The translations under genes were made by a program, and so were the position numbers. Positions 42,242 through 50,514 of a stretch of DNA of 64,000 nucleotides are shown here, piece after piece. The DNA comes from Holophagae bacterium (GTDB lineage Bacteria > Acidobacteriota > Holophagae > Acanthopleuribacterales > Acanthopleuribacteraceae). The notes under the pieces were generated by a model. The model was not told where the DNA came from, did no database searches, and worked only from the letters and a program-made list of their open reading frames with translations. Every line of letters starts with the position of its first letter. The first letter of the stretch is position 1. The stretch lies in contig JAUIFE010000020.1 in the NCBI GenBank assembly GCA_030429565.1, positions 62,001 through 126,000 of the forward strand. The letters are read 5' to 3'.

Positions 42242-43324
42242 CTAACCCATGGCCAGCTCGTCGGGCGCCTCTTTCAACAGCGGCGCGAAGCGTTCCTTGT
42301 TAATGCATTTCTCAAAGGCTTCCTCGACACTAATCCAGCCCTTATCAAGCAGCTTGGCAATGGCGTCGTCGAGGGTTTGCATCCCGGATTTGACCGAGGT
42401 CTGCATGACGCTAAGTAATTGGTGCGTTTTGTTTTGGCGAATGACGGCGGAGGCGGCGTTGTTCACGACCAGAATCTCAAGCGCGGCGCAGCGACCCGGC
42501 TTATCAACCCGACGGAACAAGTTCTGGGCAATCACGCCCTTAAGCACATCGGCAAGGGTGACGCGAATGCGTTCCTGTTGCGATGCGGGAAAGACCTCGA
42601 CGATACGGTCAACGGTTTTCATGGCACTGATCGTGTGCAGGGTGCCAAACACCAAGTGACCGGTTGCGGCCGCTTCAATCGCCAGCTCAATCGTTTCCAA
42701 GTCGCGCATTTCCCCAACCAGGATAATATCGGGATCCTCGCGCAAGGCGCCGCGCAGGGCGGCGGTAAAAGACTTGGAGTGGGTGCCGATTTCGCGGTGG
42801 TTCACCAAACAGGATTTACTGGCGTGCACGAACTCGATGGGATCCTCAAGGGTAAGAATATGGTCGGTGCGGTTTTTATTGGCGTAGTCGAGCATGGCCG
42901 CCAGGGTCGTGGATTTACCACTACCGGTGGGTCCCGTCACCAGCACCATACCCTTGTGCAACATCGATAAACGCAAACAAATCGGCGGCAGACCCAATTG
43001 CTCGACGGTCAAAATTTCGCTGGGAATTTGGCGAAAAACAGCGCACACACCGTACTTCTGTTGGAAATAGTTGCAGCGAAAGCGCGCCACACCGGGAATT
43101 TCGTAAGCAAAGTCGAGATCGCCGGTTTCTTCAAAGAGTTTTTGTTTTTCTTCGGGACATATCTCGTAAAGCAAGGACTGCAACTCATCCTGGGCAAGCA
43201 CGTGGTACTCGATTTCACGCAACTGGCCGCTGACCCGAATGCGCGGTTTGTTGCCCGCCGACATGTGGAGGTCGCTGCCTCCTTCTGAAACCATCAGGCG
43301 AAAGAACCCGTCAATTTTGGCCAT
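42242..43324 (-). CDS. pilT: Type IV pilus retraction ATPase PilT
   Basis: A 360-residue PilT of normal length. N-domain GGSDLHMSAGNKPRIRVSGQ; ATPase motifs VTGPTGSGKSTTLAAMLDYA (Walker A), HILTLEDPIEFVH (Asp box), DIILVGEMRDLETIELAIEA (Walker B) and GHLVFGTLHTISAMKTVDRI (His box). The AIRNLIRE-type C-terminal motif seen in many PilT proteins is not evident; the C-terminus reads SVKSGMQTLDDAIAKLLDKG. It drives pilus depolymerisation at the inner membrane, hence twitching motility and DNA uptake. ATG 43324 follows AAGGTG with 8-base spacing. First gene of a four-gene minus-strand operon (pilT, second PilT-like ATPase, PilT-N-like protein, HEAT protein). Confidence 0.95.
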   Translation of the reverse strand: MAKIDGFFRLMVSEGGSDLHMSAGNKPRIRVSGQLREIEYHVLAQDELQSLLYEICPEEKQKLFEETGDLDFAYEIPGVARFRCNYFQQKYGVCAVFRQIPSEILTVEQLGLPPICLRLSMLHKGMVLVTGPTGSGKSTTLAAMLDYANKNRTDHILTLEDPIEFVHASKSCLVNHREIGTHSKSFTAALRGALREDPDIILVGEMRDLETIELAIEAAATGHLVFGTLHTISAMKTVDRIVEVFPASQQERIRVTLADVLKGVIAQNLFRRVDKPGRCAALEILVVNNAASAVIRQNKTHQLLSVMQTSVKSGMQTLDDAIAKLLDKGWISVEEAFEKCINKERFAPLLKEAPDELAMG

Positions 43325-44094
43325 AACGTTACACCTTTATTCCATTGTGCTGCGGCAGGCGCGGTAAAGCACCCGCATTGATCCACGCCGACGCGTCGGT
43401 TGCATCGTCTGGCGACGGCCGACCCCGTGCATGCTTGAGACGCTGCGGCAGACCGCAGCCGTCGGTTGGTGACCGCTCCCGCGCGCCGCCGGCGTGAAAC
43501 CATGACAGCAGGCGCCGACCGACAATCGATGGGTCGCGTCAAACGGAACGCGGGTCGAGTGCAGGGTGACAAACGCAAGAGTTGCAGTGGTTTTCAGCAT
43601 TGGTGCGAAACCCCGGTGAAACATGCGGGCTGGTGAAAACATCGGTAATCCCAAGAAGAAAGGAGATCATGACGATGAGTCCATTCTTGTTGGCGCGCGT
43701 TTTTCGAAAGGTTTTTGGGGGATGAACGAGGGATATTATACCCGAGGCGGGCGCGAAGGGCGAGCGCGAGTTTTTACCGGGCCAGGTGGGATCAGCCGGC
43801 AACCGCCGCCGGGTACGGCCACACCATGAAACAACGCATGTTCAGACGGTTTCCGCGACCAATCGGGGTCGCAGTAGTCACGGAAGCAAAGAAATCCAGC
43901 TTGACAGGCGCGTTTCCGGGCCAGGCTCAGGTATAATGAGGCCATAACGTTTTCAAAAGGTTTGTTTCCCTTTCGATTCCCACGGTGCGCTGTGTCGGGT
44001 CGACGCAACGCTGCTATTGGTTGCCGTCGCCGCGCTGAGCCCCCGGGGTGTCGATCATCACATCAGACCGTTGGGTTTAGACGGAGGTGCCGAC
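43325..44094. other. Intergenic region between pilT operon and duplicated-domain gene
   Basis: About 770 bases between divergent genes. TATAAT at 43932-43937 is a perfect -10 hexamer facing the 44095 gene, but the only TTGACA nearby (43901-43906) is 25 bases away, too far for a standard pair. GC-rich, palindrome-like stretches occur at 43370-43560. No convincing gene. Confidence 0.45.
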
Positions 44095-44547
44095 ATGCAG
44101 TATCAGGTTCCCACCACCAAGGTACACGTCGTCATTGAGATTGCCGGCCAGGAAGAATTGAAGGGCACGGTGTTCATCAGCGAAAACATCTTTTCGCACA
44201 CCATGAAGCCACGCCTGGAGGATTTACTCAATCAACAGCGGCGCTTTTTTCCGTTCTTGCTGGAGGACGAGGATTACATCCTGTTTAACAAGTCCCAGCT
44301 CATTTTGCTGCGCAGCTCGGAAAACGACAGCCATGACCTCGAAGAACAACTGATGCTGGAGCCGCAAACCGTCACCCTGGTTCTCGACAACGGCAATGAA
44401 CTCACCGGCAACATCTACCCCAACCTGCCACCGGACCAACGGCGCGCCTCCGATTTCTTCAACCAAGACGAGACCTTTCTGCCGATTTACCGCGAAAATG
44501 AAAAAGTGATTGTCAATTTAGACCATGTGTTATTCGTGCGCAACTAA
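44095..44547 (+). CDS. Small protein with two tandem copies of a DUF6812-like beta domain
   Basis: A 150-residue cytoplasmic protein. Two similar halves are visible: about 8-73 (VHVVIEIAGQEELKGTVFIS ... LEDLLNQQRRFFPFLLED, YILFNKSQLILLR) and about 90-150 (QTVTLVLDNGNELTGNIYPN ... ASDFFNQDETFLPIYREN, VIVNLDHVLFVRN). Each has the pattern: strand with 'V-x-L-x-G-x-x-L-x-G', a helix ending in LN/FNQ, 'FFP/FLP', then 'xxxNxxxVxxVR'. This layout matches what I remember of DUF6812; the function is unknown. ATG 44095 follows GGAGG at 44083-44087, 7-base spacing; upstream frame has no SD. It lies 45 bases before the isoaspartyl peptidase gene, possibly in one unit. Confidence 0.75.
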   Translation: MQYQVPTTKVHVVIEIAGQEELKGTVFISENIFSHTMKPRLEDLLNQQRRFFPFLLEDEDYILFNKSQLILLRSSENDSHDLEEQLMLEPQTVTLVLDNGNELTGNIYPNLPPDQRRASDFFNQDETFLPIYRENEKVIVNLDHVLFVRN

Positions 44548-44592
44548 ACGCACCTAGGCCGTTCTTTATATTATTAAGTACTAGAGGTCACC

Positions 44593-45486
44593 ATGAAGCC
44601 CTATGCCCTCGCCGTCCATGGCGGCGCTTGGAATATTCCCGATGCGCTTTGGCCCGCCCACCAGGAAGGTTGTCGCCGCGCCCAAGCCGCCGGCGAAGCC
44701 GTTCTGGCCGACGGTGGTTCCGCCGTAGCGGCGGTTTGCAGCGCGATTCGCGTGCTTGAAGACGACCCCACCTTTGACGCCGGCAAAGGGAGTTTCCTCA
44801 ATGAAGACGGTGTGGTGGAGCTGGACGCCGGTCTGGTAGAGGGTCACAAGCTGCAGTACGGCGCGGTGCTGGGCGTCGCCCGCGTCAAAAACCCCATCGA
44901 TCTGGCGCACCACATCATGACCCACAGTCGTCACTGCATCTTTTTTGGCGAAGGTGCCGAACGCTTGGCCCAGCAGGCGGGGTTGGCGGCCTGCGATCCG
45001 GCCGATCATGTACTGGAACGCGAGCGCCTCCGCTTCGAACAGTACCGCGACCAGCCGGAATCACGCGACGAAAGCGTTTGGCAGGCGAGCGGACACGACA
45101 CCGTCGGCGCCATCGCACGGGACCGAGCAGGCAACCTGGCGGCGGGGAATTCCACGGGCGGCATCCCCAACAAACAACGCAACCGTGTCGGAGACGCGGC
45201 ATTGATCGGCAGCGGCCTCTATGCAGACAACGAAGTGGCGGCGGCACTTTGCACCGGTTGGGGTGAGAGCATTATGCGAGCGGGCATGATCCACCAAGCA
45301 CTGAGCTATTTAAAAACAGCGGGTGACAGCGCGGAGAACGCGCAAGCGGCGGCACAAGCAGCGGTCGATCACTTGGCACGACGGGTCGGCGGCTTTGGCG
45401 GCATGCTAATCATGACCCGAGCAGGGTATTGCGGGGCGGCCTTCAACACGGAACGGATGGCGTTTCGCTTGGCGGACGGGCAATAA
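44593..45486 (+). CDS. Isoaspartyl peptidase / L-asparaginase (Ntn hydrolase)
   Basis: A 297-residue plant-type asparaginase precursor. It starts PYALAVHGGAW (conserved HGGA), continues FDAGKGSFLNEDGVVELDA, and has GHDTVGAIARDRAGNLAAGN, where Thr170 is the predicted nucleophile freed by autocleavage of the Asp169-Thr170 bond. STGGIPNKQRNRVGDAALIG and GLYADNEVAA are the downstream substrate-binding blocks. By family knowledge the mature alpha/beta enzyme hydrolyses isoaspartyl dipeptides and asparagine in the cytoplasm. No signal peptide is present, so it would act on intracellular peptides. The SD is AGAGG at 44582-44586. No terminator of good quality follows. Confidence 0.95.
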   Translation: MKPYALAVHGGAWNIPDALWPAHQEGCRRAQAAGEAVLADGGSAVAAVCSAIRVLEDDPTFDAGKGSFLNEDGVVELDAGLVEGHKLQYGAVLGVARVKNPIDLAHHIMTHSRHCIFFGEGAERLAQQAGLAACDPADHVLERERLRFEQYRDQPESRDESVWQASGHDTVGAIARDRAGNLAAGNSTGGIPNKQRNRVGDAALIGSGLYADNEVAAALCTGWGESIMRAGMIHQALSYLKTAGDSAENAQAAAQAAVDHLARRVGGFGGMLIMTRAGYCGAAFNTERMAFRLADGQ

Positions 45487-45652
45487 AAGGCGAACGAAGG
45501 CGCAAAACGACGTTTTTTACAAACTTTATGGCCGGCCGACTTGACATTCGCATTTTGACTTTCTAATGAATAGCTAAACCAAAGCAAGGTTGTCTCTCAT
45601 CTTAGGCCCAGCGCGGGTCCTGGGACTTTTTTGCTTTTTTTTAAAAAATAGT

Positions 45653-45681
45653 TTGACAGTTACCGGGCTCCCGCCTAGAAT
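45653..45681 (+). promoter_or_regulatory. Strong sigma-70-type promoter of the initiator tRNA gene
   Basis: TTGACA at 45653-45658 (perfect), 17-base spacer, TAGAAT at 45676-45681 (five of six). Transcription should begin near 45688, just before the mature tRNA 5' end. An A/T-rich upstream stretch (45628-45650) could act as an UP element. Confidence 0.85.
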
Positions 45682-45690
45682 TGCCTCTTG

Positions 45691-45771
<81 letters not shown>

Positions 45772-45799
45772 ATCTTCTCAAACACCTGGCAACACACGA

Positions 45800-45825
45800 A
45801 AAAGCCCCGCACTTGCGGGGCTTTT
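45800..45825 (+). terminator. Intrinsic terminator of the initiator tRNA
   Basis: AAAAGCCCCGC at 45800-45810, loop ACTT, GCGGGGCTTTT at 45815-45825. It follows the tRNA by about 30 bases. Confidence 0.93.
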
Positions 45826-45934
45826 CGCGTTTCAGGCCTCAGGTCTGCGCGCCGGTTTTGGCGCCACGACGCGACGACCACGCCTTTTCCCGCGTGATCG
45901 CCGAACAGGCGGCCTTGACCGCCCTCGAAACGCG

Positions 45935-47347
45935 TTAGCCCAGGATAAAACCGGCGACGGTGTAGAGCGCCAGTGCTGTTCCGCCGGCGACCATGGCGTA
46001 AGGCAACTGGGTGCGCACGTGGTCGAGCAAATCACAGCCGGCCGCCAAGGACGCGACCAGGGTCGTATCCGAAATGGGCGAGCAATGGTCGCCAAAAACG
46101 CCGCCACCGAGAATGGCGGCCAACAACAGGCTGTGCGGCAAGCCAAAGGCAGCAGCCAAAGGCATACCGACCGGAATCAAAATGGCGAAGGTTCCCCACG
46201 AGGTGCCGGTCGTGAACGACATTAACCCACCGGCCAAAAACAGCAGTGGCGCAATGGCGAAGGCGGGCAAGGTCGACCCAATCCAACCCGCGACAAAGAT
46301 ACCCGTCCCCAACTCGCGGCAACTCTTGCCAATGGTAAAGGCCAATAACATCAACAGAACCAAGGGCAACAACTTACCCATGCCCTGATAACTCAGTTCC
46401 AGAGCGCGCGAGTAGGAAAAGACGCGCTCGCGGACCAGCACGATGAGGGTGACAATCAGCGCCAGGGAAACCGACCACAGGACCGCGCGCGAACCCGAAC
46501 CGGTTTGAACCAGGAACACAATCATCAGGACAACCATGATTGCCAGCGGCAGCACCATGTATCGCGTTTTACCGGCGACCACATCATCCCCGGCCAGGGC
46601 GACGGCGGGGTTTTTCGCGTCCAATTCGGGCGGCGCCATGTTGGCTTCAATCCGACGCAGCGGGCCAAAAGTGCGTCCTGTGACGGCGGTAAACCCGACA
46701 AAAAGCAGAATCAGCAGAGTGTAGAAATTAAAACCAATTGAGCCGATCAACACATTAACCGGCGCTTCAATACCGTAACTCTCCTCGCTAATGAGGCCGA
46801 GCACATAGCCACCCCAACCATTAAATAGGATGATGACGCTAATGGGCGCGCAGGTTGAATCGAGAATGAAGGCCAGCCGTTCGCGGCTGAGGTTAAAACG
46901 GTCAAAAAGCGGCATGCCAACCAAACCGGCGGCCAAACAACTCATACTGGTTTCCATCCAAACCAGAATACCCACCATCATGGTGAGCAGGCCCGCTTGG
47001 CGCGGTGTTTTGCCCAAACCGCGTCGTGACAAGCCGGCAACAAAGGCCTGAACACCGCCGGAAACGCGCATCAGTTCAATTAAGGCGCCGACCAGTAGAC
47101 AGAAAAGGAGCACCCGCGTGTTGCCGCCTTCAAAGACGGCGACGGCGCGCTCCAAGGATTGGACCAAGGCTGATCCCGGCGAGATAAGCCATTGCCAAAC
47201 AGAGGTATCGGCATCGAGCAGACCACGACAGACCATGAGCCATTCGGACAGCAGAATTCCAGAACAAAGCGCAACCACGACCTCGCGTTTCCAAACCGCA
47301 ACCGCAATCGCCAACAAGGGTGGCACGACCGACAACCATTCAGGCAC
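45935..47347 (-). CDS. NhaC-family Na+/H+ antiporter (second paralogue)
   Basis: A 470-residue polytopic membrane protein with about 11-12 hydrophobic helices beginning at residue 6. Family signature: GGGVFGDHCSPISDTTLVAS near the C-terminus, the counterpart of GDKLSPLSDTT in the other NhaC of this window, plus FTTGTSWGTFAILIPVGMPL. It belongs to the NhaC superfamily branch that includes MleN-like and uncharacterised antiporters, so the substrate may be sodium/proton exchange or an organic anion exchange. The start is GTG 47347 after GAGGTG. It is divergent from the DUF819 gene and convergent with the tRNA-fMet unit. The two NhaC-family proteins here are only distantly similar and do not look like a recent duplication. 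Confidence 0.9.
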   Translation of the reverse strand: MPEWLSVVPPLLAIAVAVWKREVVVALCSGILLSEWLMVCRGLLDADTSVWQWLISPGSALVQSLERAVAVFEGGNTRVLLFCLLVGALIELMRVSGGVQAFVAGLSRRGLGKTPRQAGLLTMMVGILVWMETSMSCLAAGLVGMPLFDRFNLSRERLAFILDSTCAPISVIILFNGWGGYVLGLISEESYGIEAPVNVLIGSIGFNFYTLLILLFVGFTAVTGRTFGPLRRIEANMAPPELDAKNPAVALAGDDVVAGKTRYMVLPLAIMVVLMIVFLVQTGSGSRAVLWSVSLALIVTLIVLVRERVFSYSRALELSYQGMGKLLPLVLLMLLAFTIGKSCRELGTGIFVAGWIGSTLPAFAIAPLLFLAGGLMSFTTGTSWGTFAILIPVGMPLAAAFGLPHSLLLAAILGGGVFGDHCSPISDTTLVASLAAGCDLLDHVRTQLPYAMVAGGTALALYTVAGFILG

Positions 47348-47893
47348 TGATCACCTCAATCACTATAAAAGGCTTCGTAAAAACTGCATCATAACCAGAT
47401 ACTTTGCCACTCACAAGCTTACGCTTCGGCTGGGGAATCCGAGGCGACACAGCGTTCTTGCACAGCGACGCCATCACCGCCGCCGTGCGCTCTTGCTTGA
47501 CCCGATGGGATTGCCGGGTTTTAATGAGCTTACCTGATAATAGGCTATCGTCCCACGCGGAACCTCCGACACACTCGATCGAGGACGAGGAACCCATTCG
47601 AACACCGACTTTATGCGACGTGGCCACGGCCGGCCCTCGCGAGCGCGGCCGACACACGCTTGGACGAAAACCGAAACCGTCAGGAACGCGTCACGGACAC
47701 ACAATTCATCCGGAATTTCCGTCGCCGCCCGCTCGCGCCGGCGACAACCGCCCCGGGCCAAAAAGCCCCAAGCCGGTGGTTTTCTCAGAGAACCGCCCGC
47801 CGGGGTTGTGTTTTTTCCCGCAACCATGGGACCGGAACCGCTGCCGTGCCACGCATCGCTATTCCCTATCTCTTTGGAAGGACACCTCCGAAC
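47348..47893. other. Divergent intergenic region with long DUF819 leader
   Basis: About 545 bases. Apart from the promoter at 47497-47525, I see a GC-rich stretch at about 47745-47830 with several possible hairpins and a T6 tract at 47811-47816, some 75 bases before the DUF819 start. It could be an attenuator-like structure or chance. No supported gene. Confidence 0.4.
47497..47525 (+). promoter_or_regulatory. Sigma-70-type promoter candidate for the DUF819/rhomboid operon
   Basis: TTGACC at 47497-47502, a 17-base spacer and TTTAAT at 47520-47525, each five of six matches to consensus. If used, it gives a leader of about 360 bases before the DUF819 start codon. Confidence 0.55.
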
Positions 47894-49162
47894 ATGGATC
47901 ACTCAACACCAATGATCACCAATGATGCCGTCGTTTTAGGTTTGCTGATGGCCATTCTGGCGGTCATTTTTATAACCTCGCATAGCGAGAAGCCCGTTTT
48001 TAAGAAGTTTTATCGCGTCGTTCCCGCGCTGCTGCTTTGCTATTTTGTTCCCTCCGTGTTCAGCTCACTGGGCGTGATTTCGGGTGAAGCCTCGAAGCTG
48101 TATTTTGTCAGCTCGCGTTACCTGCTCCCGACCTGTTTGGTGCTGCTCTGCTTAAGCATTGACCTCAAAGGCATCATGCGTCTCGGCCCCAAGGCCGTCA
48201 TCATGTTTTTCACCGGCACGCTAGGCATTATCGCCGGCGGCCCCATCGCCTTTCTCATTGTGGCGGCGATTGCTCCCGACATCGTCAAAAGCCTCGGCGT
48301 CGAGGATGTCAACGCGGTGTGGCGCGGCATGACCACGGTCGCCGGCAGTTGGATTGGCGGCGGCGCCAACCAAACCGCCATGAAAGAGATTTTTGGGGTC
48401 GGCGACAAAGTGTTCAGCTCCATGATCGCCGTCGACGTCATTGTTGCCAATATTTGGATGGCGTGTCTGCTGTTCGCCTCGGGCGATCCCGATAAATACG
48501 ACCGCATGTTGGGCGCCGACAACAGCGCTATTAAAGAACTGCAAACCAAAATGGCCGATTATCAGGCCAAGATGGCGCGTATCCCCAACCTCACCGAGCT
48601 GATGACACTGCTCGGCGTCGGCTTTGCGGTCACCGCGCTGGGCCACTTAGTCGCCGATAACCTGGCCCCAGCCCTAAGCAAAAGTGAGTATGCACCCTTC
48701 TTTGAAAAAATCAGTCTGACCAGCAAATTCTTTTGGTTGATTATGACGGCCACCGCCATCGGCCTGGGCATGTCGTTCACCAAGGTCGCCCGGCTGGAAG
48801 CCGTCGGTGCCTCACGCATCGGCTCAGCCATGCTGTACGTGCTGATCGCCTCGATCGGCATGAAGATGGACATTACCGCCGTCGCCAAATCGCCCGGCCT
48901 ATTTATGGTTGGCTTAATTTGGATTGCCATCCACGGCGGCCTGCTGATCCTGGTGGCCAAACTGATTCGCGCGCCATTGTTCTTTTTGGCGGTCGGCAGT
49001 CAAGCCAACGTGGGCGGCGCCGCCTCGGCACCGGTCGTCGCCTCGGCCTTCCACCCCACCCTGGCTCCGGTCGGCGTTTTGCTGGCGGTCTTTGGTTACT
49101 TCGTCGGCACCATCGGCGCCTGGCTGTGCGGCCTAATTCTGCAAGCCGCGGCGGGCGGTTAA
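47894..49162 (+). CDS. DUF819 family integral membrane protein
   Basis: A 422-residue membrane protein of the DUF819 (YjcL-like) family, with about 11 hydrophobic helices. Characteristic parts: FKKFYRVVPALLLCYFVPSV, SRYLLPTCLVLLCLSIDLKG, GMTTVAGSWIGGGANQTAMK near the middle, and FFLAVGSQANVGGAASAPVV at the end. The inverted half-repeats with GGGANQ and ANVGG glycine-rich loops resemble transport proteins of the bile acid/Na+ symporter type, so a sodium-coupled transporter is plausible; no substrate is known. I chose ATG 47894 because upstream frame is GC-rich filler; GGAAGGA lies about 12 bases before, a slightly long spacing. The rhomboid gene begins 5 bases after its stop. Confidence 0.9.
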   Translation: MDHSTPMITNDAVVLGLLMAILAVIFITSHSEKPVFKKFYRVVPALLLCYFVPSVFSSLGVISGEASKLYFVSSRYLLPTCLVLLCLSIDLKGIMRLGPKAVIMFFTGTLGIIAGGPIAFLIVAAIAPDIVKSLGVEDVNAVWRGMTTVAGSWIGGGANQTAMKEIFGVGDKVFSSMIAVDVIVANIWMACLLFASGDPDKYDRMLGADNSAIKELQTKMADYQAKMARIPNLTELMTLLGVGFAVTALGHLVADNLAPALSKSEYAPFFEKISLTSKFFWLIMTATAIGLGMSFTKVARLEAVGASRIGSAMLYVLIASIGMKMDITAVAKSPGLFMVGLIWIAIHGGLLILVAKLIRAPLFFLAVGSQANVGGAASAPVVASAFHPTLAPVGVLLAVFGYFVGTIGAWLCGLILQAAAGG

Positions 49163-49167
49163 CCCCA

Positions 49168-49800
49168 TTGACAACACCTTCTCAAGCGGAGCAGGCGGAA
49201 ACACGGTTCGCCATGCAGCTACTGGCTGTCTGCTCCTTCTTATTACTGATTTGGACGATTAAGTGGTGTGAAGTTTGGTTTGACACGCGTTTTGCCGCGT
49301 GGGGTTTGACCCCGCGCACCGCCCACGGCTTGTGGGGCGTGCTGACCATGCCGCTGCTTCACGGCGGCTTCGACCACTTAACCGCCAACTCCAGCGCCTT
49401 TTTGATTCTCGGCTTGCTGCTGTTCCATTTTTACGGCGCCAAAACACCGCGTTTGCTGGCCGGCATGTGGCTCGGCAGCGGCGCCATGGTGTGGGCCTTG
49501 GCCAGGCCCGTCACCCATATCGGCTTGAGCGGCGTCATTTACGCCATGACCGCCTTTCTTTTTGTGGACGGCATTCGCCGCCGCAATCGTGCCGGCAGCG
49601 GCGCCGCCATGATCACCGCGCTACTGTTCGGCGGTTCAATTTGGGGCGTGCTGCCAGGACAACCCGGCATCTCGTGGGAAGGCCACTTGTTTGGTGCGAT
49701 CTGTGGCATCGTGCTGGCCATGCTGCAACCCAAACCACCGCCGCGCACAAAAAAGCGGGAAGAACCACCCGACGACGACGCTTGGTTATGGCGTGCCTAA
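49168..49800 (+). CDS. Rhomboid-family intramembrane serine protease
   Basis: A 210-residue polytopic membrane protease. The rhomboid core is clear: HGGFDHLTANSSAFLILGLL in an early helix (conserved HxxxxHLxxN, oxyanion residues), GLSGVIYAMTAF with the catalytic Ser in GxSG, and WEGHLFGAICGIVLA with the catalytic His in HxxG. About six helices are visible and the C-terminal tail is short, polar and acidic (KKREEPPDDDAWLWRA). The substrate is unknown. TTG 49168 follows the DUF819 stop by 5 bases and is the likely coupled start; ATG 49213 would remove 15 residues and is an alternative. It is probably cotranscribed with DUF819. Confidence 0.92.
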   Translation: MTTPSQAEQAETRFAMQLLAVCSFLLLIWTIKWCEVWFDTRFAAWGLTPRTAHGLWGVLTMPLLHGGFDHLTANSSAFLILGLLLFHFYGAKTPRLLAGMWLGSGAMVWALARPVTHIGLSGVIYAMTAFLFVDGIRRRNRAGSGAAMITALLFGGSIWGVLPGQPGISWEGHLFGAICGIVLAMLQPKPPPRTKKREEPPDDDAWLWRA

Positions 49801-49834
49801 GCTGCAACCGGTTAATTTATCGTGAGAAAGCGGC

Positions 49835-49862
49835 TTTACCCGTCCCAAAGGCGGTGTAGAAT
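49835..49862 (+). promoter_or_regulatory. Promoter candidate for the 50070 gene
   Basis: TTTACC at 49835-49840, 16-base spacer, TAGAAT at 49857-49862 with a preceding TG (extended -10). It lies about 210 bases before the small hypothetical gene. Confidence 0.4.
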
Positions 49863-50069
49863 AGACGCAGTGCAGCAAAAACGCCGAATCCCATCGAACA
49901 GGATCTTGGAAATCCCCGGAACGACAGCCGCCCTTGGCACGCCGTCGGCGACACCGGCCCAAGAACACGACCCGTACCTTCATGACGCGGTTACGCTCTG
50001 GAATGAAACGGGGTTCGCGCAAATTCCGCCTGCAACTCCAGCCTTGCGCCACCGTAAGAACCTGAGAAG

Positions 50070-50492
50070 ATGCACCTTGTGTTTGCCATCGGGCGAAATC
50101 AAGCGCAGGCATCACCGGTACCAACGGTGACCCCGGGCGAACCTATCCCGGTGGAGGTAGTTTTGAACGAGGAAAAAGCAGCTTCGGAACAGCCCAGCGA
50201 TGGACTGTGGGCATTTTACGAAGGGCAATTCCACGCGACCCCGATCCCGCTCGAAAATAAAAAATACGATCACGTTACCTGGTTCGGCGAAATCGGCTTG
50301 CCGGATTACGGCCAGGCCTTCGACAGAGTCCTGCGTGGTCGCCTGACCTGGGATTGGCAATACGAACACTATGTACTTTCGTTTTACGGCACACCTATTT
50401 TGCCGAACCGCGTGTACAGCATGGTCAATCGCGCCCTCAATCCCCGCAATTTGCGCGTCGTGGAAAAGCCGGCCGCCGACGAATGGCTATAA
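50070..50492 (+). CDS. Hypothetical protein
   Basis: A 140-residue protein with no family I recognise. The first about 40 residues are low-complexity (Pro/Val/Glu) and may not be translated. The rest is protein-like and aromatic-rich: DGLWAFYEGQFHATPIPLEN, VTWFGEIGLPDYGQAFDRVL, RLTWDWQYEHYVLSFYGTPI, NRVYSMVNRALNPRNLRVVE. No signal peptide or membrane segment. ATG 50070 has only a weak GAGAAG immediately upstream; GTG codons near 50127 or 50152 are alternatives. It converges with the propeller kinase gene, ending 22 bases from its stop. Confidence 0.6.
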   Translation: MHLVFAIGRNQAQASPVPTVTPGEPIPVEVVLNEEKAASEQPSDGLWAFYEGQFHATPIPLENKKYDHVTWFGEIGLPDYGQAFDRVLRGRLTWDWQYEHYVLSFYGTPILPNRVYSMVNRALNPRNLRVVEKPAADEWL

Positions 50493-50514
50493 ACTGCCGG
50501 GTTTAGCTCAAGTT

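Noticed and set aside
43901..43937. TTGACA plus TATAAT as a promoter
   Set aside because: The spacer is 25 bases, well outside 15-19. Only the -10 hexamer was kept as a remark.
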